From NCBI GenBank assembly GCA_001938485.1, contig MQRK01250764.1, positions 33,326-97,325 of the forward strand: a DNA stretch of 64,000 nucleotides, read 5' to 3'. The stretch is from Girardia tigrina. Taxonomy: Eukaryota > Platyhelminthes > Tricladida > Dugesiidae. The notes beneath the pieces were generated by a model, which was given only the letters and a program-made list of their open reading frames with translations, was not told the origin of the DNA and did not search any database. The translations under genes were made by a program, and so were the position numbers. The first letter of the stretch is position 1. Each line of letters begins with the position of its first letter. Positions 11,846-24,733 of this stretch are shown piece after piece.

Positions 11846-14007
11846 ATTCAAAAATAAATTTAACATTTACTTTGCATTAACGTTGTGCTTTTTTAACAAA
11901 ATGTACGTGGGTCAAAATTTGACACGAACATCATTGATGATGAGGCTTTCCACCTGTTCATTGATTCAAAGAAGCCAGAATAATATTTCGAGCATGTCCG
12001 TAAGCTAATATATCGTTGACAAATGGTTGTGGATGATGATTTTCTGTATTTGATGAATATGTTTTATTGTGTAAATAATATTTTTCAACGAATAAATTGT
12101 TTCTGTTGTGTATTAGACCTTTTTGGCCAACCTAGTAAAATATGAAGAAAAGGAAATATTTGTTTAAATTGTGTTTAATAAATCGATTTTTACTTTTCTT
12201 ATAAATATAATTTTTAATTATTATGAAAAAGAAAATAGACGTAACTAACAAATTTTAAATATATTTCATAAATAAAATAATTTTCTTAAAAAAGAAAAAT
12301 GGCTAAATAATTAAAAAAATATTTTTATTATAATATAAATATCAAACAATATAAAATCCCTTAAAAAAATATATTTCAGGACAGATTATCATTCTCAAGT
12401 TTCCTCGTAAACCACAGACAATATTTTAATTTATTGTAATTTTATCTTTCGACTGCAGCTATTATAAAAATTTCCTTTCCAATTATATCATTTCGACTAA
12501 TTTCCCTTCATAATTGTGTTTCTCGCCTCTCTTTTGTCTCAGTATGGTTGAATAATTATTTTTTAAATCCATAGCGTTTTCAAATTCATAATAATAAGAA
12601 TCAGACAAAACGAATATTTTGACCTTCTTCAAGAAGGGTTAGTGTTAGGGCTCTCGGAAAGCCAGCTGGATTTTATTGTCTCATACTAGATGTCTTGAAA
12701 ACCAGCTGCTTGTCCCAACAATGCTTGTTGCCCCCTCCAACGTCTCCTTCTTGTTGTACCCACTTACTTGTATCGATGGTTGCTAGGCTCTAAATTAAAT
12801 AATACTAACTTTTTTCTACTAAGCATAAAGTCAGTGATGGAACGGATGTTGCTTTGGTAAAGTAATGTACACATGAAGAGTCCGGGCACTTGTAAATGAA
12901 ATTTTAAATTGCCTTACATATTAAGAAGAAACACTTCGATTAATTTTGATAGTAACAAAATAGTAATAAAATTTAATGTCGCTTTGAATGGAGGAAATAC
13001 TAAAAATTTCATTATCCACAGATTTTTGTACTCTTCCGCGACGACGTACCAAACGACGTACTTGATGTTTGTACTTAAGGGAGGAGTCAGGTTTTATTAA
13101 GATGTGATTTTAGATTTTTTAATTAAATGTTTTTATTGTCTTTAAAAACGAATTTAATTTATTGTAACAAAAGTCTATCTTATATATTGTACAAAAACTA
13201 TTTTACAAAAAACTTGATAATTGTGTCTTCCATAACGGTGATTAAAGAATGAATTATATTAAAACTGTGGTGGAGCGCGGTGTACCGAAAAAGCAAATAT
13301 CCTCTTTGATTTTATTGGTGTTCCCCAAGAGAACTAATTTTGTTGTATAAAGTAATGTGCTTTAGTCCATAGAAAATTTGGTCCGGTTCTTAGAAACTTA
13401 CAGAATTAATTTTTCTTATCAATTTAGTATAGAAAATATTGAACACCTTTTTCAACTTTTATTTTAATAATTAATTTCGGTTGATTTCTAATCACCTCTA
13501 GACTAAATTAATATTAAATTGTCAAGCTATTATATGAGAGGTAATAAATGTTATTGATCTAATCAATTGCTTAATTGAGTCTCCTTTTGAGAACTTTTAA
13601 GAGAGAGGTTGAGTATGAAGCTTCAATATTATTTTTCGAACATATTGATCTTATTATTAGGGCCGCGCAAATAACTATTTCCTAATAATGTTAAAATCAA
13701 TTTCACAGAATTTGAAAATCATTTGCTTTTATTTTCCGTTTACATTTTAAATTATTTTCCGCGTAATTGCTTCCATTATCCAATTGACAATGTTCTTTAT
13801 CTGTTTGCGGAAATTCCAAGATGTATCTCCAATGTATGTGGCGTTATACCCATTACAAGTATATTTAGATACCAGATCATAAACAGAGGTGTATGAAAGT
13901 TATTGTTGAACATATCGTGAATTTAATATGGTCGTGAAATAAATTTTAAGTTCATAGTATTTATAATTACTTCTTTCAAAATGAAAAATAGATATTTGAA
14001 TAATTGT

Positions 14008-14098
14008 TGTGAGGAATGTTTTGAATTGTGTGTTGATATTGCGCATGTTTTATGTTGATTCGGATTGTGTCTCTCCTGCACAGATGGATGATTGGTAT
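14008..14098 (-). repeat. Dispersed short unit, copy B
   Basis: The reverse complement carries ACCAATCATCCATCTG and GGAGAGACACAAT at one end and AAAACATTCCTCACAA at the other, the same two boxes as copy A. Confidence 0.7.
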
Positions 14099-17000
14099 TT
14101 TCTTTGATTCCTACTAATTAAAAATAATTTAATTTAATTTTAAAGTAAAAATATTTAAAATAATTTTTGAATATATTATTTATTTTTTAATGTAATTTAA
14201 AATTTTAATATTTTAATTTAATATGTACTTTTCTAAAAATGATTAGATTTAATTTTAACCAATTTGATTCTTTATAATTAATAATTTTTATTAATATATT
14301 TTCATTTATTGAAAATAATTAGTATGAATTCAGAAATATATTGATCAAGAAAAATGTTTAATATTGAATGCGCTTGTGATAATAATAAATATTGTAAAAC
14401 ATATATTGATTTTGTTAATAATTGTTATTTTTAAACCGAAAAAAAAGAAATCTTTGTTAAGGTTTGGTGGCGTGATTAGCCGAGTGCATGCCAAAATAGG
14501 ATTGGCTGAACTTTGGCGAAGACTTGAGAGTATTTGAAAAATAACAAGTCAAAAGACTCACTCTGATTGGTCAGACAATCAAATGAATTTCCAAATTCGT
14601 CGACGATCGGAATTATTGTTTACGATTTTAATATCTGAACGATCTGAATTAATTTACGATTTTTAATATTAGAACGATCTGAATTATTGCATAAATTGGA
14701 TTTTTGCTAAAGAACTGAATCATTGTTCATTATTTTAATACATATTGACGATCAGAATCCTTACTGGAGGATTTTTATTTGCTGATGATTTAGAATTTCG
14801 TAGAAATGTTTTAAAACGAAATAAAAATTTTTTTCGTGATAGAAAATTTGTTAAAAAACACCACAGCACTACAAAATCATGACTCTGCTACCACTTATAA
14901 GATTCTGGGGCAACTTAGAGACTGCCGGAACACATTTACTTTTTATAATTTATATAAAAATTAAAGGAAGCTTGTAAAATGCCGCATTACAATTTATTAA
15001 CTTGTTTATAATAACAATGGTTTAGATTCGCAAAATTGTCAATTTTTTTATTTCAGATCAAATTATCAGATCTGTTTTTAATAAAAATTAAATAATTTAT
15101 ATGATTTTAAATTCTTCATATTAAATAATTTATAATAAATTACATTGCAATTTATTGAAAAGTAAAAAAAACTTTTAAGTGTAAACACTGGTTTGTACGA
15201 ATTATCCAAATATCGAAGCATTCGTTCCCAAAGACGAGTTAACAGATGCGTTGCCGCGTACACGAATACGCGCGCTTGCCTGTTCAAACGTTAGTTGCCA
15301 CTGGTTACTTACCAGTGCTTATACGTGTCATAATCGCGCCAGACGTTCGTTTTTTTATTTACATTTTATTTACTTTTATGAATGAATTGCAAGTTTTTAT
15401 TTTAAAGTTCTGAAAAAAAGGTTTTGGCCTCTAGCAAATGTTTTATTCTTTATATTGTTGCTATGATAGTCCAAAGAAAATTAAAAACCATTAAAAATTA
15501 AACCTGGTTTTCGAGCATTTTGACAAGACGAAGAATGATTGAAATTTTATGAGTTTTACTTTTATTCTATCTTTGTTAATGTGAGAGGTGGTTGCAACAT
15601 CGATATTCGAGTTCATTTTTTTAACACCAAAATTTATTTATCTAACGATTTGCATATTTAAAACAAATTTTCCTGTTAATTTAATTATCTCGCCACAAAT
15701 TAATATATTAAATTATTTTCGATTAAATTTTTAAAAACCTGAAAATTTATTTCAAAAATTATTTAAAATTGCTTATTAAAAATATTTTTATTTATAAAGA
15801 AATATTTTATAGTTTTCTTAACATTTTTTATTTTAAGATATTTAATAGATACATTAAAAGATATTTTTCATTTTTAAATAAATATTTAATTTTTTATGCT
15901 TTTCTTTTATTATATCATTTTAAATTTTTTAAAATATTTAAAAACACATTAAAAATATATTATTTTTAAAAACGTTTTTGATTTTTAATAGTTGTTTTAT
16001 TATTCATTTTTAATTTTAAAATATTGAATAAGCATATTAACATTAAAATATTTTACCCCTTTAAATTAAAAAAAATAATAAATTATTCTGGCGAGATAAA
16101 AATTTAAATTAACCCCTCATAGTGAAGTTAGAGTCTCTTAAATAGGATAAGAATAGACAGAATTTAAAAATTTAGTTTTTATTCAGAATAAAATCGAATT
16201 ATGGGATAAATAAAACTGAAAGGAGAGGCAAGAAATAAAATTGAAACTATTCACTGTTTTCCTATTTGACTAATGAGGTGATGGACGACAGTAAAAATAT
16301 AAAAAGAGACCTCTTTTATTCTCTGACGAAATTTGTTGCTTTGCAGTATTTATGGCATTGCCAGTTGAGCTTTCAATTAATATTTCCAAAATTAGACGGA
16401 AACACATTGTTTATGTGAAGTACAAAAAGCCAAATTATCCCTTCAAAACTTATTATCAAGAGTTTAAAGAATTGTACTAGAAAATTTATTGAAAAGAGAA
16501 TTATTTTCTAAGGAATAAAACCCATTACGTATTTAAAAGTAATTCAATATTCCTAAAATATTGTTTATTTATTATTTTTATAGTATTTTTTTAGATTTTA
16601 TGGTTGTATTTTAAAAATATTGTATTGTTGGGTTCGTGACCAACGATATAGTTCATCACACAAATATTTATTTATATAACAATTATTCAAACAAATTTAT
16701 GAGTGTGAGAGATTGTTGTGTGTATGAAGTTTTGAATGTCATTGTATGCTGTCTCTGCCAAAAATATTTGCCAAATTAAATTTAATTGTTTTCAAATAAA
16801 CTAATGTATTTAAATTTCCTTAAAATTAACAGAAATTGAATTTTATAAATTGAAATAAATTTTTATGGAAAATAAAATACACAATTGTTTTAATAATTAT
16901 AATTCGGTAAATATTTTAAAAATTAAGTAAGCTTGGTCAGTTCCCAGATCTCAACAAGAGTGAATTAAAGAAGAGCCCTACAGAAGAAGATAACAGATTA

Positions 17001-17720
17001 TTGTATTATCAATATAGATTTAGAACAATCTTCGTGTTCTGCTTTTCACAAAGAGAAACGATTTTGTCCTACTTTTGAATCAACCAGATGCAAATTTTAA
17101 TTATTTAAAATATATTGTTTAAAATTGTAAAATTAATTTTCATACTTTTTTATTTTAAATTTCATAATTAAATGTTAAATCATATTTTCAAAAATGTTGT
17201 ATATTTTTAAAATGTATCTTATAATATTTTGATATTTAATATACGATTTATTTTATTTCTTTAAGAAATTATAATTTTTTTGAAACGAAACACTTTTTAA
17301 AATTTATTTTGAATATTTTCTTTTATCTTAAATTTTATACATTCATGAATCTACTTCCTTTTTATCTTGTATTTAATTTGTAAAACTATTGATTCTGTTT
17401 TAACATTTTGAACATCCTATCCTTAGTTTCTTCTAAAAAATATTTAGTTTATTATCTTAAAATCTCTTTTTTAAATAATATTCACTTATTTAATTTATAG
17501 CATATGTAAAATGTTTTCAACAATAATTTTTAAATTCTAATTTAATGAAATATTTTAAATCCTAATATTAAGAATACTAACAGCCGAAGTCTTAATTGAT
17601 TAATTGGAATTCGAACGGCTGTTGGCCGATGAGATTAAGGTATTTGAAGATAAATGTCATCCCCATTATCATGTGAGTATCGAAGAATATCGAGAACGGC
17701 ATGAAACGTTCGAAAAATCT

Positions 17721-17759
<39 letters not shown>

Positions 17760-17764
17760 ATATA
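14099..17764. other. Gene-free AT-rich stretch
   Basis: Nothing codes convincingly. A CAAT-type inverted motif lies at 14564-14581. A GC-richer patch at 15200-15350 (GCGTTGCCGCGTACACG) lacks a recognisable frame. An (AT)n microsatellite at 17724-17752 abuts the mariner remnant. Confidence 0.4.
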
Positions 17765-18860
17765 GGGTGAACCAAAAGTCTTTTCGTATTTTTATTAAAA
17801 ATTTAAACATAATTTTACAACAAATAAAACACATTTAAGTTTCAAAGTAAAGGCCATTTGAATCTATAGCTTGAACTCATCTATGGGCAAGTTGTGCGAT
17901 CCCGCTGCGGTACCAAACCTTGTTCTTAGAAGCGAAGAACTGGTGACACCCGTTTTCGACCTCGGCCAGATTATTGAAGCTGCGACCACGAAGAAAGTGT
18001 GCCACAGAGCGGAAAAGGTGATAGTCGGATGGCGCAAGATCCGGACTATACGCTGGGTGTGGAAGATGTTCAAAGGCGACGAGATTTTTGATTTTTTCCT
18101 TTGTTTGTTTGGCGGTGTGCAGTTTTGCATTGTCTTGTTGTAGAAGAACTCGCTTTCGATTGATCAAAGCGGGGTATTTCTCGTCAAGTGCCGCATACAT
18201 TCGATCAAGTTGGGCGCACTAAAGATCAGTGTCGATAGTACGGCGATTTGGAACCAGCTCGAAGTGAATAACGCCTTCGAAATTCCACCAAACACACAGA
18301 AGTGCCTTTCTTGAGAAACAATCTCGTTTTGCTACCGGTTTTGCCATTTGTCCGGGGTCCAACCATTGATTTTGTTGGTCTGGATTACTGAAGTAAACCC
18401 AATTTTCATCACAAGTTACAATTCGACGGATGAAACGGTCATCGCGCAGATTTTCAAGCAATTTTTGACAAGTTTCGAAATGCTTTTCGACTTGAATTTG
18501 TGTCAATTTATGAGGCACTTCTCGATATCGTCTATTGACATTGTCAAGAGCGTGAAGGTGTCATACAATGGATGTTTGAGGAATATCAAATTTGGCCGAC
18601 AATCTGCGAGTACTTATTAACGGATTTGTCTCGACGGCTTCATGAATTGCTCCGGAATCTACGGTGATAGGTCGGCCTGAACATGCATTGTCTCCGAGGT
18701 CAATGTCGCCTTCATTGAACCTTTTGAACCAATTTTGTGCAGTACGATTTAAGACCACATTATCGCCTTCAACTTCGCATATCTTCTTTGCTGCTGCAGT
18801 TGCGTTTAAGCCCGGTTTCCAGTAATGGCGTAAAACAATTATTGAAATTCAAACTATATT
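17765..18860 (-). mobile_element. Mariner transposon, 5'-truncated
   Basis: The right-hand (transposase 3') end starts with the terminal-repeat-like GGGTGAACCAAAAGTC next to a TA. The transposase occupies most of the length. At the other end no matching inverted repeat was found before 19000, so that end seems lost. A fresh mariner copy has two TIRs of about 30 bp and one intact frame of about 345 codons; this one retains about 335 codons with three in-frame stops. Confidence 0.9.
17835..18845 (-). pseudogene. Mariner transposase pseudogene
   Basis: A DDE transposase that would cut and paste its own element at TA sites. Reading down the minus strand: an N-terminal helix-turn-helix region (RHYWKPGLNATAAAKK, AQNWFKRFNEGDIDL, SGRPITVD); the first catalytic Asp in TCDENWVYF; the second in LLQQDNAKLHTA; and the third in PAYSPDLAPSDYHLF, the DD34D arrangement of true mariners. 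The C-terminus IDSNGLYFET is canonical. The frame is interrupted by stops at 18561-18563 (TGA), 18219-18221 (TAG) and 17877-17879 (TGA), without frameshifts, so decay is moderate. The start Met is lost with the 5' end. Family assignment is firm; activity is excluded. Confidence 0.92.
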
Positions 18861-21800
18861 GATTTATTTAATAACACAAAAAAACTGAAATTTGCGATTA
18901 AAATTTATTATCTTAGGTCGGATACAAATTGAACGCACCAATATTAATTATTATTTTAATAATTATTTTTGTAGGCAAAATTAAGAAATAAATGATAAAT
19001 AATTACATGTTATAATTATATGTAAATATAGAATTATAAATTTTTTTCTAACTTAATTGCCTAACAATTATAATTATTTACTAATTTCTTTATAAATATA
19101 TTAGAAAAAATTTTTTTTGAAATAAAATATATTAAAAAATATAAATAACATAAATTGGTTTAATTATTTTTAAATTATAATACGAAAGAAATTTATCAAA
19201 AAATTATCTCATTTTATCTAACAAAGAAAAAATTGCTTTGAAATTTAAGAAATAATAAATTTAATTATTTCGATAAAATAATTTGGTTTCACGATTCTTT
19301 ATAGATAAAATAAATTAATAAAATTATACATTATTTATTATGAATAAAAGGAATAATTTTTGAAATTTTCTTTATATTTTTTCAAATTATAATTAGTAAA
19401 AGATGCTTTAATCAATAAAATATAAAACGAAATATAAAAAAATATAAAAAGAAATTTGTATAAAATTAAAAAAAAGAAAATATAAGAGGATGTTCATATT
19501 TAATGTTTAAAATAAATTTTATGTTAAAAGTATTATTTAAATGAAAAAAATGAATAATTATTTATATTTTTCCCTATATTCATAGTCTAATTTTTATCAA
19601 AATTTTAGAAAAATTGAGGATTTAGTTCATTCGGAAAAGTACGGATGAATTCCTCTTGTGACATTCTTGGACGGTCGGGAGAATTTGTATCTCGAAGTGA
19701 CATTGACAGTTTCATTATGGTCTTCCCGTGGAGTATTTAAAATTTTCGGAAAAATAAACAGAATTTGGAGAATAATTAGTACTAGTGATATTCGTTCTAA
19801 AATTGGTATTGCAAGCAACGGACAAGAGGAAGCTGTAATTAATTCATTTATCTAAAGAAATTATTTAAAACTTTATTCATATATTTTATATTTATTGATT
19901 TTTCGAAACTTTAAATTATTTATTAAAAAATCTTTAACAAAAATAATATAAATAAAGAAATATTTGAGATTTTAATACAAAAGAAATTGTTTTCGGTATA
20001 AAGAATTATACAAACATATCTTTCTATATCACTTTGGTTTTGATTCTTTTTACTCTCGATAACGTCTTTCTTTATCCTATGCGAATATATATTCATAATC
20101 GAAATTTTAAATTATTTATATATTCAATGAAATTTGTGATTTTGTTTAGTTGTCTGTGTTTTCATATGCTAATGTGTTCACTTGCCAGGGGGCTCAGCCA
20201 TCTATCCGCCTTTCAAATGTTTATATATCTGGATACCGTATAAAAGATACAAAAATCACAATTTTTGTAATTCAAAAACTAGCTCGTTTTATGCTTTGGG
20301 AAAATCTCAAGGCCAGATATTATTTTTCATTGAGAAAAAATATTTAAATAAAGCTGAATAAATTCCGAATTAGTCAGTTTAAGATGCTCACCACCTTTTT
20401 ATGCACCTAATTTTTTTGCAAAACCAAATATGAAAAAAATTTATTAAACTTAAATGTCTGATTTACAACTAGAAGTAAATTAATTTTGACAGGAAACCAC
20501 CAAATTTTTTATATAGTACATTTTAGTACAGTATTGAAAACATTTAACGAAAACTATTCAAATATGGAGATTATTGTGGTTAACCAATCAAGCATAATGT
20601 CACGTAGGATGCCTGGGAAACTAGATTTGGTAAAATTCCGTATCTAGACTAAAGTGTCACAAAGCTTGCATTTGCTTGTATGCCGTCCAGTACCGAAATA
20701 GTAGGAGAACTTGTGAACCATAAGACAATGTTATTTCCAAGAGGGTTTATGGAAAAGTTTAAATGGGTCCCGTAATTTTTGGGTGCTTCTAGCTCGAGAG
20801 ACTGAGACTCAAACTAACTCTTGAAAGAATTTTAGACTAATTAGTTCTTTAGATATCCATAACATACCCTCGGGGGTGAGAGAGGTATATAAAACTAAAA
20901 ACTAAAATGCTTAAGTGGCGAAATACGTTTCATTAATTGCGTCATTATTTTAACAAAGTACAATAGAATAAGTTTATGGGGTAGGTATCTAAAATGTAAT
21001 TAAAGAAGAGGACGTTTTGGGTAAAGAGTATAGATTAAACGTTAGGAAGAATTACAAGTTCAACTTAAATAAATTTATTACATCTTCCCCTCGCCAAAAT
21101 ATTTTTTCACTTTTTTTAAAAAACATATTTGGTCGAACTACTTAATAGAGGAAGGAACAATAGGAACCAAAATACTTTCGAATCGGAAGACTTTATGTTT
21201 GCTATACGACGGATTTACTGCATTAATTTTATTTTTATAAAAAACTGTCTCAAAGTTAACTAACGATAAATTTAAAATAATTAATCTGAAACAAGTTAAA
21301 ATTATTTTATCTGAAATGTTTTTTCAAATGAATATTTTAATAAAATTCTCTACAATTAGCAATTAAAAAAAGTGAGATTAAAGAATTTAATTAAAATAAT
21401 TGTAAATAAATTTCAGACAAATTAAAAAAAGCAGGTAAATCAAAATTAAGAAGCAAATTAAAAATAATTTTTGTATAGTAATTTCGTCAGTTTAACCGTC
21501 ATCTTCAGAACATGTGATTTTTGCCGGCTGTGATTAGGTAATTGATTCGTTTTTTATTTACACCATAAAAACTTTCAATAAAATTGTAGATTACATTTGG
21601 AACAGTAATTTTAGGATCCAAGGATCTTGTATAAAACGCTTCTTATCTCTTGTACAATTGTAATTCTTAAATAAAGTGTACAGACTTTTAAAGTATTGGT
21701 ATTGACTTTCTCTTTACAATGCTTTCTGTGTCGATCATAATTACTTCCATTTTAAATATGACTTTGTTCCTGGATTTCTTTACAGAGACTTCGTGTTATC

Positions 21801-21912
21801 TTTGTTAGCGAACATAGGAACGCAGTCATAATGAAAGTAGTAGTATTATTTAATTTGCATTCGGAAAGCATTTTTTGTTCTGTACGGGATATATCTAACG
21901 GTGTTTATTGTA
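18861..21912. other. Gene-free AT-rich stretch
   Basis: Extreme AT content around 18900-19600. Two overlapping opposite-strand short frames at 19627-19855 (one with a hydrophobic run LVLIILQILFIFP) cannot be told from chance. 20380-21100 contains less biased sequence with no recognised content. Confidence 0.4.
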
Positions 21913-21975
21913 TCTTGTGTTTTGTATGTTGTTTTTAGGATTTTGTTTTTCCTATCCAGATGGAAGATTGATATT
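21913..21975 (-). repeat. Dispersed short unit, copy C (partial)
   Basis: The reverse complement starts ATATCAATCTTCCATCTGG and continues into the AACATACAAA spacer. Box 2 is missing or diverged. Confidence 0.6.
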
Positions 21976-22271
21976 TTGAATGTTTTGAACCATCGGATTA
22001 TTTGGAAATTTTTGAAATGTATATAACAACTTTAAAATTAAATTTAGATATTTAGTTCAATTATATATATATTATTTGATTTGTTTGTGGATGGCAACGT
22101 AGCCGAGATCACCAGTGCAAATAGGGCATTTGCGTAGCGCAATAAAAATTGAAATATTTCGATGTGGAAGTCTGTTCACTGATCGAGAATAAATACGACA
22201 GAAATTTTAGTCAAAAAGTAATAATAGATTTGTTTAACAAAGATTTCCGAACGGTTAACTCAATGAAACAG

Positions 22272-22561
22272 TCATAGAGGTCCCCCTTATCAATGAGGGG
22301 TATCCGCAATCTAAAACGATTCTGTCTCAAACAAATGATCATTTTTATCAAAGGAAAATAATTAACAGAGTTTTATCGATTGTTTACTCCATTGCAAGTG
22401 TTATAGAATTTTTAAGTTATCGTTCACTGGAAAATCTGTTTGATCAAATTTTCATTGAATCTCAACAATTAGAATTCACCTTTGATAACAAAGTGTTCAA
22501 TCCAGATTTTTCTGTTGTCAAAATTAGTAAAGGAACAGATTTTTCATTTGTAAATGTTTGA
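22272..22561 (+). CDS. Candidate exon, unrecognised protein
   Basis: An open frame without an ATG runs from a possible splice acceptor (AACTCAATGAAACAG ending at 22271) to a TGA. It encodes about 95 residues of ordinary protein character, including VIEVPLINEGYPQSK, NRVLSIVYSIASVIEFLSY and FDNKVFNPDFSVVKISKG. The even amino-acid mix is unlike the Lys/Phe/Ile-dominated noise frames of this region. No family was recognised. It lies about 370 bp upstream of the GOSR1-like frame on the same strand and could be the last exon of a neighbouring gene or unrelated. Confidence is limited because the acceptor is inferred. Confidence 0.4.
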
Positions 22562-22934
22562 ATATACATTTTTTTTAATTATAAAGAATGTTTGCATTTA
22601 ATTATTTTTGTATAAATGTAATTAGACTAAAAATATTGTTGAAGAAAAAATCTTTGTAAAAATAATATACGTGTATTTTTTTTATTGAACGATAAAAATT
22701 TTCTGATGACAAAGCATGTTTTGAAGATGTATTTTTTTAAATGCAATATTTGAATTTTGATCGATATTAACGATTAATAATTTTGGGTGTTTTAATTGAT
22801 CCTTGTTGATTTTAAGCGGCGCGAATTTGATATGGAAAAAAATTGTAAATATTGTACCTTCAATCAAATATTTCTCATATCATTATTATTTTGAATTTCT
22901 CGACGATTTTTCTTGTTTTTCAAATATAAATTTA

Positions 22935-23402
22935 ATGACCGGAGAAAAAGATTGGGATGATTTGAGTCGAATATTCAGGACGCTAGAGACCACATCGGAT
23001 GAAAAATTAGTCGCCTTCAGTTGTTTGGGGTTGCGAGAAAACAGAGAAATGAAAACAAGTGCTGATTCAAGCGCCAGTTTGAAAGATGAATCTCTATTTG
23101 AAACATTGTCGATCGATATCAGACGGATTCTACACCGGCCGAGTGAGGTAAATGATAAAATGTGGAATCAGTTGCACCCAGACAACTCTGAAGACAAGAA
23201 AGTCGGTCAAGACAGTGCTCTTTCAATCTCATCAGCTAATGATCACACAATGCAGAGACACCGTGAAATTCTAATCGTTTATCAGCGCGAATATTGGCGT
23301 TCGCGAAATAACATTATTATTTTTAGAGAGCGCGAGAAGTTATTAAAAGCGATGAGAATTGAAGATATCGGTCCCGAAACATGTATTCAAAATATTCTGT
23401 GA
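22935..23402 (+). CDS. GOSR1: GOSR1/GS28-like Golgi Qb-SNARE, N-terminal part
   Basis: GS28 is a Golgi v-SNARE (Qb) acting in ER-to-Golgi and intra-Golgi fusion. The frame of about 155 residues matches its N-terminal half: DWDDLSRIFRTLETTSDEKL (family: W-E-L-R-A-LE-ID-KL), FETLSIDIRRIL followed by SEVNDKM (family: FE-I-IE-LL-L--VNDKM), then HTMQRHREILIVYQREYW and FREREKLL, the most conserved GS28 block (LQRHR-IL--Y--EF ... RERE-LL). The ATG at 22935 is chosen because homology begins right after it; the open frame extends 44 codons further upstream with no family resemblance. GS28 is usually about 250 residues with a C-terminal SNARE motif and one membrane anchor. Both are absent here and not found downstream to 25 kb, so this is either a gene whose last exons are elsewhere or a truncated copy. 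Confidence 0.8.
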   Translation: MTGEKDWDDLSRIFRTLETTSDEKLVAFSCLGLRENREMKTSADSSASLKDESLFETLSIDIRRILHRPSEVNDKMWNQLHPDNSEDKKVGQDSALSISSANDHTMQRHREILIVYQREYWRSRNNIIIFREREKLLKAMRIEDIGPETCIQNIL

Positions 23403-24142
23403 GATTGAGTTGTAATCCCCCTCTCCCTGTCCTGGAACCTCCGATTTCCCAACCCCGGGACCCCGGAGTCATGCTGCTCCGCTCTCATACCAATATAATA
23501 TATATAACTGAGAACCACTCGAAATCAATCAAATATAATATCAAACGATTTTCTTTTTCTCAATCAATTTAAATAGATTTGTATTATCGAGTTAAAGAGA
23601 AGATTTGATTAGATGATTGGAAAATTGTTACCAAGTGAATACAATTAAGTGATTAAAACAAATGGAAAATTTTTATCATTTGTTTTTGTGATTTTTGTTC
23701 ACTTTTGAACAATTGTTTTTGAATAGACCAATTGGGTCAATGAGATGGTGTTTTTTGTGGTGTGTGTATGTTTGGCCAATGGCGAACAAGTTGGAGTGTG
23801 TGTTTGGAAATTGAATTGTTGTATCGAATCAATTTTGTAATGTTAAAAAAATCAATTTTCAATTTCTGTATAAAAAAAACAATTTAACAATGCAATGGCT
23901 CAATCACTTTCTTTTTCTTGCAATGTGATGACAATTCAGTGATGATCTATTTAAAAAACATTGTGTTAAGAAATGATTCAAGTTAATAAATGAAGGTTTT
24001 TGCTGAATAAAAAGTGATCGATTTAAATTTAATTGCACCAAACGAAACTCTTGCAAATTATAAATGATTAAGAATTTTCTTGCTGATAATTATTATATCA
24101 TTTTCATAAAGAAAATTTCAAATTTAAAAATTTTTTGTACAG

Positions 24143-24733
24143 ATTCAAAAAAAACTTTGGAGTTATACTGATAAATTAAGTAATTCAGAAACAGAATCTG
24201 TATTAGAAATATTTAATCAAAATATTTCTTGTAATGATAATTTTGAATTCAAAATAGATTCAAATGTCGAAAATTCGGCCGTGAAATTATTTCAATGTTT
24301 AAAAATTTCGATAATAACTGATGAACAATTTAAAATCATCAAGTTATTCGAAGTTCAGTCGGAGAAATGTTATGACGTATTATTTTCTAACTTCGTGTCT
24401 GCGCGAGGCAGATTTGTCCAGACAGTTGAACTGTTTCCGCCTGTTAAGGACTTCTATGTCTGTTATAATAAATTTTCTCTCGTACTCGTCTGTCGTAATC
24501 CCAAAACTATCGATATTAAAATTTTGAAAAGCGATATTTTGGAGAATGAATTAAAAATGATGGCACCAAATGTGTGTCTGCAAAATAAATCGATTGTCAA
24601 ATCCACGATTGATAATAAGAGCGACAAAAATCGGGTTAAAGGTGACAGTTGTCATAGATTAGATACAAATCGATCATTCATGCGGTTCTGTGATGACATA
24701 TCGACGGAACTACAGATGGGATCAATCGTATGA
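24143..24733 (+). CDS. Candidate exon, unrecognised protein
   Basis: The frame is open for about 196 codons from a good acceptor (TTTTTTGTACAG) to a TGA, with an internal ATG at 24281. Residues such as KLWSYTDKLSNSETES, FVSARGRFVQTVELFPPV and DFYVCYNKFSLVLVCRN have the composition of a real soluble protein. The last 40 codons are less convincing. A different frame just beyond (24700-24800) reads YEHVLREFVGGQLFLVKKL before stopping, so an intron or frameshift near 24700 is possible. No domain was recognised, and it does not resemble the missing SNARE half of the GOSR1-like gene upstream. Confidence 0.45.
   Translation: MQKKLWSYTDKLSNSETESVLEIFNQNISCNDNFEFKIDSNVENSAVKLFQCLKISIITDEQFKIIKLFEVQSEKCYDVLFSNFVSARGRFVQTVELFPPVKDFYVCYNKFSLVLVCRNPKTIDIKILKSDILENELKMMAPNVCLQNKSIVKSTIDNKSDKNRVKGDSCHRLDTNRSFMRFCDDISTELQMGSIV

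Larger units (their letters stand above)
7627..14007. other. Gene-free AT-rich stretch
   Basis: No convincing gene. It contains a locally GC-richer patch at 8905-8975 with TTCGCGG twice and CCGCGAA once, an inverted CAAT-type motif at 10509-10526, the compound microsatellite at 11434-11487 and an A/B-family repeat at 11490-11845. A CT- and GC-richer patch at 12620-12790 has no recognisable content. Confidence 0.4.

Noticed and set aside
17871-18143. Plus-strand frames over the mariner
   Set aside because: Antisense shadows of the minus-strand transposase.
19627-19855. Overlapping frames on both strands, one with a hydrophobic run
   Set aside because: Neither strand has supporting homology, splice sites or a neighbouring exon.
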